From the NCBI GenBank assembly GCA_036250225.1, contig JAPZLL010000017.1:124001-188000 (forward strand): a stretch of DNA of 64,000 nucleotides, in the 5' to 3' direction. Below, piece by piece: positions 56,412 to 64,000 of the stretch. Within the stretch, counting starts at the first letter, position 1. Every line of letters starts with the position of its first letter. This stretch comes from Cercophora sp. LCS_1. Its lineage: Eukaryota > Ascomycota > Sordariomycetes > Sordariales > Lasiosphaeriaceae. The notes below the pieces were generated by a model that saw only the letters and a list, made by a program, of their open reading frames with translations, searched no databases and had not been told where the DNA came from. Made by a program: the position numbers and the translations under genes.

Positions 56412-56962
56412 TTTGAACGATATACCGCTGAAGATACGAACTAGAAAGAGATGCAAAGATTCCCGCTGTGGCCAGCTTGAAGCATGTGGAGACATTTATG
56501 TGTTGTCATTTTTCCTTAGTTCCCGCGCCAAGATCTCAGATTTATTCAGGGGAAGCTCAGCCGCAGAGCGCGACAAGATGCATCTCAGCCCTATGAGTTC
56601 GAAAGCGGCAACCACCACTCGAGGTCAAGGTGATGCAAGAAGGTGGTCACCTCGTAGCCATTGGCTGGCGGCAAGTCAACCGTTTCCTCACTTTAAGATC
56701 AATTTGCTGACCTTCAACACAATACCCCTAACAGCACTGGCAAGTCATTCTCACCCACCATCATCACCATACTAATGCGCTGTCATAAGATCAAATGTTT
56801 TCACGTGAAATGAGGGCGTAATCGCCTCACCGCCGCCAAGAGGGAACGGTGGTCAGCCACTTCAAGGCCAAGAACGACTGACGGTGATGAAGCGACCACG
56901 CTGGTAAAAGTCGAATGTATAACTCGAATAATGTAGCGAAATATCTGGAACCAAAGGGCTCT
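56412..56962. other. Intergenic, no gene seen
   Basis: Between the broken secreted-protein gene and small-family gene 4. Nothing recognised. Confidence 0.55.
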
Positions 56963-57291
56963 TCACGCCTTGGCATTCCCTGCGATGATCCTGAGAAGCA
57001 TGTCCACCTCCTCTTGGAGTTTGTTGTTCCTGTCTGCTATACCTTGGCCCGGGCAGTGTTGGATACGGGCGATGATATTATCATGCTCGTACCCGTTGGT
57101 GGTGGTCGAGAAGGGACGAAATGGCGGCGGTGCTTTAATACCTTGTTCGCTGCCAAGCCTGTCAGCAATGTGCGTCGTCGGGAAGACCTCTCTTGTGAAA
57201 CAAACACGAAAAAGAAGACGAGGACTGACACAGCGAGATGGGTGGTCGTGTTGGACGACGTAGATGTGGATGTGGCCTCGGACTTCTCCAT
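56963..57291 (-). CDS. DNVIARIQ small-protein family, member 4
   Basis: Modelled as complement(56963-57149, 57230-57291), 82 residues. The 80-bp intron (GTCAGT donor, TTGCTGAC branch, GGCAG acceptor) is phase 2. Exon 2 is 187 nt as in member 3; exon 1 is 62 nt here. N-terminus M-E-K-S-E-A-T-S-T-S-T-S-S-N-T-T-T, Ser/Thr-rich. Module G-Y-E-H-D-N-I-I-A-R-I-Q-H, then D-R-N-N-K-L-Q-E-E-V-D-M-L-L-R-I-I-A-G-N-A-K-A. It is closest to member 3. Donor choice is less certain than the rest. Confidence 0.68.
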
Positions 57292-59282
57292 GATGACGAG
57301 GATGTGTCAACGCTTGGGTATGAAGGGGACACCAAGGAAGGCAAGATATGGACGGCTGGCTCTGACAGAAGGGAAAACCGGAGGAGGATACTGTGTTGGT
57401 GAAAGAAGAGAAAGGAGAGACCCAGGGAGAGTGCTGAACGTCCTTGCGTCTTTATAGAGGAAAAAGGTAGACAGGCACCAAGATGTAAGCTGCAGGTAGG
57501 AAACCCCACGAGACGGATAGAGTGCATGAGCACCGGTGGTTGGCCTTTTGAAGAACCCTTGCGTCATCCGGATGCATAGCTTCGCTCTCAGAATGGGAAC
57601 ATGAAGCCCAACTCCTGAAGATAACATAAACGGGAATCGGAAGGAAAGCTACCACAAAACTACCGTCCTCAGACCTAATTGAGGGACGATAGTTCTACGC
57701 CAACTGACGTTTCCATCTGGCATCAAGGGAAGGGGATATCTGACGTCCCGGGTGAAGATGGAGTCCGGGAAGAAAACCAACAATGTCAGGCAACTCCACG
57801 GCCCAATGAGGACCGCACTGAGGCGATTGCGACAGGGGATTGAGAAGACCCATGCCCTGGCAAGAAGAATGGTGGGCGAGCACATATAGCTATTGGGTCC
57901 GCAACCACACAAGCCGTTGTCCTGCAGCTGCAACCTGCAGGTCGCTATGCACGAGTGTGGCGTGTCATAAGGCAGCGGGACCTCCAACGGACGGAAGGGT
58001 GCGTGGCCGCCCAATCGCGGGCTCCTTTGTTACTTTGTTAGTGGACGCTCACGTTTTGTGCAGCCCATTTGCCTGCACATGCTTGAAACGGAGGAAGATC
58101 CTGGCTACCCCTCCTGCTGGTCCGTTACTTTGTGTTCCCCGAAATGGCGCGGGGGGGTGTGGTACGCACCACATTGCGACTGTCCGGGGGTGTTGTGATC
58201 CTGTACGAGCCCCTCCAGCACAGTGATGACGGCCCACCTGGGCGGTGTCTCATCCAATCGTTTATGTCAGGGTTGCAAGTACCCTAGTCCGGACTCCGTT
58301 AGCTGCGCAGAGCCTCGTCGTGGTGGAATGAACGTAATTTTGGACGGTGCGGCATTCTCATCAATTGACCTTCCACGGGTAGTCACTAATCGTCCCATTT
58401 CCAACAAAATAGGCCTCCAAGCGTGACTGTTCCGAACCTACGGTCTCAAAAACAAGTAGTCCCCTCCGCCATAGTTTCCACCCGCGCAGACTAGTAGACT
58501 ACAAGACAAGGGCAGATTTGATTCGAACCGGGTAAAACAGCCTGGTTGTCTGCGACGAATCTAGGCACACGAAATTTCCTTTTTCGTTCGTCAATCCTGC
58601 GGCTCTGGCTCACTGGCTCTCAGGCAGTGCCAAGCATCCAGTCAGAAACTGATTCAGGGGCTCGGGGGCTCCTAAATCTGACAGGTGCTAAGGCGCGACA
58701 TCGTCCTAATGGGCTCAAATCCTGGACCACACTGTCCCGAATTTTGGCTGAGAATATACTAGTACATGTCATAGGATGGTAAAAATATCTCAACACAATG
58801 TTTGGGATAGCACGTAATATACCAGCCCAGAATTTGGGCCAGTACATGGTATATGTCCGATTCCTAAATGTAATTAGTTATCAAAACGCTCACTGGATCG
58901 CCCAGGTTGGAGGTAGGACTTCTCAACAAACGGATACATTAGGGAAGGGCTAAGTAATTTGTAAAGTGGAAACCCAAAAGTATATCCCGCTTTCAGGTTC
59001 AGTAGTTAAAGCCCAGAACTGGGTCTAGTGGTCCAGGATTAGGGCCAGCAACTTAGACCTCAGCACAACAACCCTAGCCATAAAACCCGGCCTCTAATTT
59101 CCAGCCATTTATATTACGAGATTAGCGCTACGCTACCGTGTAGCCGTGCTAGGTGTCGACAGTCGTCGGACCTGTGCTGAGCATAGAGAGTTGCCTTAGG
59201 AGATGAAGTGACTTCTGGTGTTGCACAAGAAGGCGTTGGGGATCTTTCAATTTAACGTCAACTATCCTCGAAATCCCGACGC
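57292..59282. other. 2-kb intergenic region, no gene seen
   Basis: The promoter of member 4 lies at 57447-57457. The rest has no recognised gene; 58700-59150 is moderately AT-rich without open frames of note. Confidence 0.55.
57447..57457 (-). promoter_or_regulatory. TATA box of small-family gene 4
   Basis: Minus-strand CTATAAAGACG, about 160 bp upstream of the ATG at 57291. Shares TATAAA(A)AGACG with member 3. Confidence 0.58.
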
Positions 59283-61162
59283 CTAACTCCTAAGCTTGTA
59301 TCTCAAGCGCAGAGGTGTCGGCGGCTTGCACGATCCATGTTTGGATCGATCGATTGGCGGTACGTCTTTCAACGGCATGCCGTTGCCGTTTTCTAGTGTG
59401 TAGTCGAACATGGAGGCGAACATGGCAACAATGATGTACATTTCCAACTTGGCAAACTATTATCTGTCAGCAATGGCCAAGCATTGTGCTCTAGGGACGA
59501 TAACTCACCTTCATTCCCACTGTGCGCCGGCGAGACAAGTACCCCGGTTAGCCGATGATTCTTCTCATGCATGTGGACGGGATAGTTACCGCATGGATGC
59601 CTTCCTGTTCCCCATCCCACAAAAGGCAATGGAGGGCTGGTTCCTTCGTACTCCGGGAGAAACCGTCCGGGGTTCCACTTCTCCGGCTCAGGGTAGTACT
59701 CGGGGTTGAAGTGTAAGTCATCCAGATGGTAGACCTGCGAACGTCAGTCATTAACCGTTCTCCCTCGCATGGCATGACTTCATCCACCAGGAAAACGCAC
59801 AGCGAAGCTCCCCTTGGGTATAATCTCCCCTGTCTTGCCGATCGGAAGGTCGTCGCCGACATTCTTCCGGAAAGCCGTCCCAGTCATATGATGTCGAATC
59901 GTCTCTCGCTGACACATGTCGATCGTCGGGAAGCTAGCCTCCCACTCTCTGAGCGTCAGAGTCGATAGCACCTCGGCAGCCGATTGTTCGGGACTCTGAC
60001 GGTGTTTCCCCACTACACCGTCGACTTCCTCCTGCACTCTCTGATACCACTCAGGAGTGATCGCCAGCCAGCACAACTCATAGGCAGCATTGATGCCACT
60101 GTTAAGTTGTCCCGCGAAAAGACTACCGAGAACGAGCTGCAGCGAAAAGTCAGAATGAACCACATCCGCACGCTTTTTATCCATTCTTCTTTTGGGAACC
60201 GTGTCAACACAACCCACCAAAAAGAACTTACAGAGATAACCTTCTTGATGTCACCATTCCCCGTATCAATAAGATGCTGCAACGCATCCTGCTCCCTACG
60301 CCCCGCCTTCTTGCGATCCTCCATAAGACTTTTCAAGAGGTAAAAAACTCGTGCGCCCGCATAGACTCGACTCAGATCTGCAAACGTCGGCATCCAAGGG
60401 AAGATAATTTGCACAGCTGACGCGTTTTGCAACTTCTCAAACCAACCAAGCGTCTTCTCCATCAGCTCGGGGGACCGGTAAATCTCTGCGGCGCCCACAG
60501 TCCGCATGGTCAGGTTGTAGACCAAGCGGTAGATGTCGTCGAACGGATCCATCACGCGTTCCTCTCCCTTCTTTGGCGCATTGCGTTCGAGCAGGGTATG
60601 CGTGGCCTCTACGAGACTGGACAGATTGTTAGATAAGCCGTCGGCCTTGATCATCGCGGAAAGGGTTCGCGTGAACCAGACGCCGATGGGTTCGTCATTC
60701 TTGTCGGTTTCGAGGGTCGGTGTGCCGGTGAAGAGGACTTGGTACCTGGTTTCACGAACACAGCCAGTCAGGTACGTAGATAGTTTGGGGTCAGGGGAGG
60801 GAGGCGTACCCCTCGCTCATATCAAGCTGTTTGCTCTCGAAGAAGGTCTTCTTCCCTTCCGGTCCGCCCAAACCCACAATGTGGTGCTTCCCAAAGTAGA
60901 AGCTAAAGTTTCCCGTGACGCTCTCGGCAATGTGGCTTAGCACGAACTTCTGGCGGTCGAAGTAGAATCGCAGGGAGCCCAGTATGGGCCAGTCACCCGC
61001 GCCAGGTTTGATGCGAGGGGGCGCGCCTTTCGGGAGAGGTTTTCGTCCAGCGAAAAGTTGAGACACCAGAAAGAAAAGAAGGGTGCCGGAGAGGACCCAG
61101 AGGGTCGCAGGGAATTCGTTGAGTCGCTGCATCGCGAGTTTTATTATCGACGATGACGCCAT
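59283..61162 (-). CDS. Cytochrome P450 monooxygenase
   Basis: Six exons, complement(59283-59456, 59509-59519, 59590-59734, 59801-60136, 60232-60745, 60810-61162), 510 residues; all five introns have GT-AG ends and keep frame. Exon 5 is only 11 nt. The N-terminus has a membrane anchor (L-W-V-L-S-G-T-L-L-F-F-L-V-S-Q-L-F) and a Pro-rich hinge (L-P-K-G-A-P-P-R-I-K-P-G-A). I helix: G-S-L-F-A-G-Q-L-N-S-G-I-N near residue 294. K helix E-x-x-R: E367/R370 (R-E-T-I-R). P-E-K-W-N-P-G-R-F, then the haem motif F-V-G-W-G-T-G-R-H-P-C-V-G with Cys449. It is related in layout to CYP51-like families, but the I-helix Thr is not present at the usual place. It is an ER enzyme with unknown substrate, and no biosynthetic cluster surrounds it. 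Confidence 0.93.
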
Positions 61163-62133
61163 GTTGAATATTCGGCTTCCGCTGGGTTGCGTTTCAGCTG
61201 GGTAGCTCGACTGGGAGGACGGGAAGCCCTCATTGATATAGGTACAGGGACTTTGTTTTGGAGAGGGGCAAAAGTTCCCTTTTGTTAGACCATCCATTCA
61301 GGATCGCTGAAACCCCTGCGGCGAGCTTGCCAGGCGGGTGTGGCTGCCCAACCATCAGCGAGACCGACCCGCCATTTGGCAAAATGTCCGCATTTGTTGC
61401 GACGCTACCGAGCACGCGTCATGCAGCGTGGTTGGTTATTGGTTTCGGACTCCTCGAGCCGTCTGGGCCGCATGCTGCGATAGGGCGGGGCGTTGCAACC
61501 CTGCAGGTCTCGACGATAGCGACTTGATTATTCAGTGTTAGATAAGAAGTAATTGAATCCTTCTTTTTGGGAACCTGCCCGGCTGGCAACTCGGGGGCCA
61601 GTCGGCGATGAATGAGGACCTCAGCCTGAGATAGTCACCTTTTGGTAAATAATAACCGACAGTCTAGTTGAAGCCCAGTCGACAATCCGCGCAAGCACCC
61701 TTCCAGACGATACCCGACCAGGAGTTGACCTGGCTGTAGCCCCCTGTGACCAGTAGGCATCAGAAAAGGACTTTGAGCAACAAAGCACTAAGAAGGATCC
61801 GACTTGAAACTCCTTTCAATTCAGCAACGACTGCTTCAATATTTGGCCATGTTCCGATAGATACTGGGAAACACTTGCGGACGCTGAGTCCTTGATGAGT
61901 GGCGCGAGAGCGGTACTTTCTGACAGTAGCTGTGCAGCTGCGGCGCAGCCTTCCAGAAATGGTTCTTAGGCTGGACAAGCCTGAGCCAATCCTGAGCCGG
62001 ACCTGGGCCGGGGTGAGCATGGGGGACGTGGGCGAGGTACGAAAAAGGAAATTTAATGTGCTCAGATTCGCCGCACGAAACAGAGATTCTACAACTTCAC
62101 TCCGTGTATAATACAATACGCCAGGAGCTCTCA
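61163..62133. other. Intergenic, no gene seen
   Basis: Nearly 1 kb upstream of the P450 gene and downstream of the propeller gene. Nothing recognised. Confidence 0.55.
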
Positions 62134-63144
62134 TCAGCAAGTAACACCTTTCATGGCAACCATCACACTGCGCCCAGCCCAACCATCACTGAGCTTCGCA
62201 TAAGACCCATCGTTGGCATTGGTCCGCCACAGACCATCTGCCTCGATGGCAAAAGCGACGCTCTCATCCGCCGCTGCAAACGCGGTCGTCAACTTCCAGG
62301 CCTGCCCACCCTTGGCGGTATACTGCCCCGTGGCCTCGTCAACCACATAAAAATGAGAATTCTCAATGGCCAAGAGCTTGCCACTGTTCCCGGCTGCAGC
62401 CAAATACGCAGGGCTGATCCAGCGTCCGCTACCCAGCTGGTTGTACTGCCCTGTCGCAGGATCAACTTTCCAAAGTTTCTCGTCCCGGATGATGAACAGC
62501 TCTGACCCTGAGACAGCCATCGAGGTGTGCCCCGTCCAGGCGTCCCTCTTCCCAAGGATCTTATAAGCCCCGTCTATTGGGTTCACGGCATGCAGCGAGC
62601 CTGCTTGGACGACGAAGAGTGTGTTGCCGAGGTAGCCCATGGATGTCGAGCCTTTACAGTCGGAGGTGGAGAGGCGTGTGTAGCTGCCGGTACGACGGTC
62701 AGCCGTGAAGAGTTGCTGCTCGGCGATGAAGAGCTTGCCGTTCTTCTCTGTGATGGCTCCAAACCCCGGCTAGTTACTGGGAGTGCTCAGAACTTTGACC
62801 GGGCGAGGAAATGGCGAGCCTTGTCTCTCGTTAACGCAAGACAGGGTGTCGTTGTTGATGATGTAGATGGCGTAGGGCGAGGGAGGAGAGTCAACCCAGG
62901 CACAACCGGCATTGCTTAGACAATCGCTCTTGGTTCGGCCGTTGCAGTCAATGTCGACCCAGCCGTCAAATGCTTGGTAACAACCACCGTTGGTAGGTCG
63001 AGATGTGGCTCGATGCCATGGGTAGGGACGTAGCTTCGGCGGAGGGATCGGTGGTGTGTAGATGTGATTCCGGCAAAGACGTGATAAATCGTCATGATAT
63101 AGTGATGGTAGGTTCCAGGAGCGACAATTAGTTGTTTGGAACAT
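62134..63144 (-). pseudogene. Beta-propeller-like gene interrupted by one in-frame TAG
   Basis: The frame runs from an ATG at 63144 (true start uncertain) through a Cys-containing part (G-G-C-Y-Q-A-F-D-G-W-V-D-I-D-C ... C-A-W-V-D) to TAG 62770-62772. It then continues in the same frame as P-G-F-G-A-I-T-E-K-N-G-K-L-F-I and on to the stop at 62134. The second part has four or more blade-like repeats (S-x-L-F-I-I-R-D-E-K-L-W-K-V-D-P-A-T-G-Q-Y; F-Y-V-V-D-E-A-T-G-Q-Y; L-W-R-T-N-A-N-D-G-S-Y). The stop could come from TGG or CAG by one transition. No signal peptide is seen, so the 5' end may be missing. It may be a lectin-like or sugar-binding propeller. Confidence 0.6.
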
Positions 63145-63603
63145 GCCCAGCCCACCTAGCTGGCTTTGCCCATAATTTGCCCTTCCCGCATCATTCCGCA
63201 ACCAGATGACCTTTCCGTTGAGTTCTCACACTCGTCATCTAAAGGTTGCCATCTACTGGTTGTTTAGGGCCTCCAACTATTCTGAGACTAGACCTATAAT
63301 TTTGCCACTTTCCTCATCATTCTACCATCAGCAACAAAAATGGGCAAATTTATTCGGGTAGCCCTTTCAAACACCAGCGCTAATCAGTCCACATTCAACC
63401 GCGGTGTGTTACACTGACATCCGAAGTGACAACTAGGCATTGATTCCTCGACCGGGTGTCATCGGATTCGTGGAGGGAGAATACCAGACCTTGAGAAACA
63501 AAAAGCAAACGAAAAAAGTGTGGCGATTAGCTTTTTTTTATCCACCAGAGTGAGGCCCGACTCGCCAGTGGAAACGAAGTTACAAGAGGCTAGAAATCCT
63601 AAA
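63145..63603. other. Intergenic, no gene seen
   Basis: Between the propeller gene and small-family gene 5. Nothing recognised. Confidence 0.5.
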
Positions 63604-63989
63604 CTACACGGCCCTATTGCCTTTGATGATCCTGATGAGCTTCTCAACCTCTCTATTCAAGGCTTCGGTCCTCTCTGTGACGTTCTGCTGGCCGAACTGG
63701 ATGCGCGCCAGAACATTGTCTGGTTCGTATTGATCCACCAAAGAATGCAACGGACAATGAGGAGGAACTTGTGTGTGTTTCTGGGTCCTGCTAGTCGTTA
63801 GGGGCGACGAGGGGACGGCGGCAGGTACAACTTAAAGAAACCAAAACGTGGGAGGGGCGGTGGATGGCTCCTGAAAAGGGACCAACATGGGGTTAAGAAA
63901 AGCAGAGGAGGAACACACTGTGTCAAAGATGTGTTTGGAGCTAGTGATGCTGGGACAAGCATTGCCGGGGTAACTGTGGCTTTCGTCAT
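63604..63989 (-). CDS. DNVIARIQ small-protein family, member 5
   Basis: Modelled as complement(63604-63787, 63919-63989), 84 residues. The 131-bp intron (GTGTGT donor, CCCTAAC branch, TAGCAG acceptor) is phase 2. N-terminus M-T-K-A-T-V-T-P-A-M-L-V-P-A-S-L. Module Q-Y-E-P-D-N-V-L-A-R-I-Q-F-G-Q-Q-N, then A-L-N-R-E-V-E-K-L-I-R-I-I-K-G-N-R-A-V. The exon 2 length (184 nt) is close to the 187 nt of members 3 and 4. Its upstream promoter lies outside the window. Function unknown. Confidence 0.68.
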
Positions 63990-64000
63990 GACGTTTGGTA

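Noticed and set aside
58500..58560. GATTCGAACC sequence that resembles a tRNA T-loop
   Set aside because: No matching acceptor stem, D arm or A box could be folded around it on either strand.

Overview
This window looks like nuclear DNA of a filamentous ascomycete (Pezizomycotina, most likely a Sordariomycete). The reasons are short GT-AG introns (about 45-130 bp) with CTAAC/CTGAC branch sites, two intron-bearing nuclear tRNA genes, many HET-domain genes and one NACHT STAND receptor, CFEM, tyrosinase and P450 genes, and old copies carrying C-to-T/G-to-A decay of the kind left by repeat-induced point mutation (RIP). The class assignment is inference. All gene models are hand-spliced from the sequence.

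Layout. 1-8.7 kb is an allorecognition block: a HET/NB-ARC/TPR gene broken by four Gln-to-stop changes, then a divergent pair of an intact HET gene (-) and an intact NACHT STAND gene (+). 9-14.3 kb holds a decayed nucleotide-sugar dehydrogenase, tRNA-Asp and tRNA-Glu, and an HNH-nuclease-like gene. 16-20.2 kb is housekeeping or accessory: a NADAR protein, a CFEM membrane protein, a GNAT acetyltransferase and a cycloeucalenol-cycloisomerase-like membrane protein. 21.4-32.6 kb holds two intact HET genes, a degenerate LRR-like fragment, a secreted tyrosinase and a HET gene with one frameshift. 34-44 kb holds a small-protein gene, an F-box-like gene and a 13-exon gene encoding hydrolase-like, ankyrin and CorA-like parts. 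44.3-45.1 kb is a RIP-decayed graveyard of a HET copy and an F-box copy. 45-49 kb is nearly empty. 49-64 kb holds four more small-protein genes, a broken HET gene, a broken secreted-protein gene, a complete P450 and a beta-propeller gene interrupted by a stop.

The main candidate for something undescribed is a family of five small two-exon genes (34.1, 49.3, 53.7, 57.0 and 63.6 kb). They encode 73-87 residue proteins with variable, Ser/Thr/Pro-rich N-termini and a strongly conserved ~40-residue C-terminal module: D-N-[VI]-[IL]-A-R-I-Q, a short linker, then an amphipathic helix ending I-I-x-G-[ND]. All have one phase-2 intron between the variable N-terminus and the module, and the four with visible upstream DNA have a TATAAA box 150-225 bp before the ATG. 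They are interspersed with HET-type genes. Their function is unknown, and any link to allorecognition is only positional.
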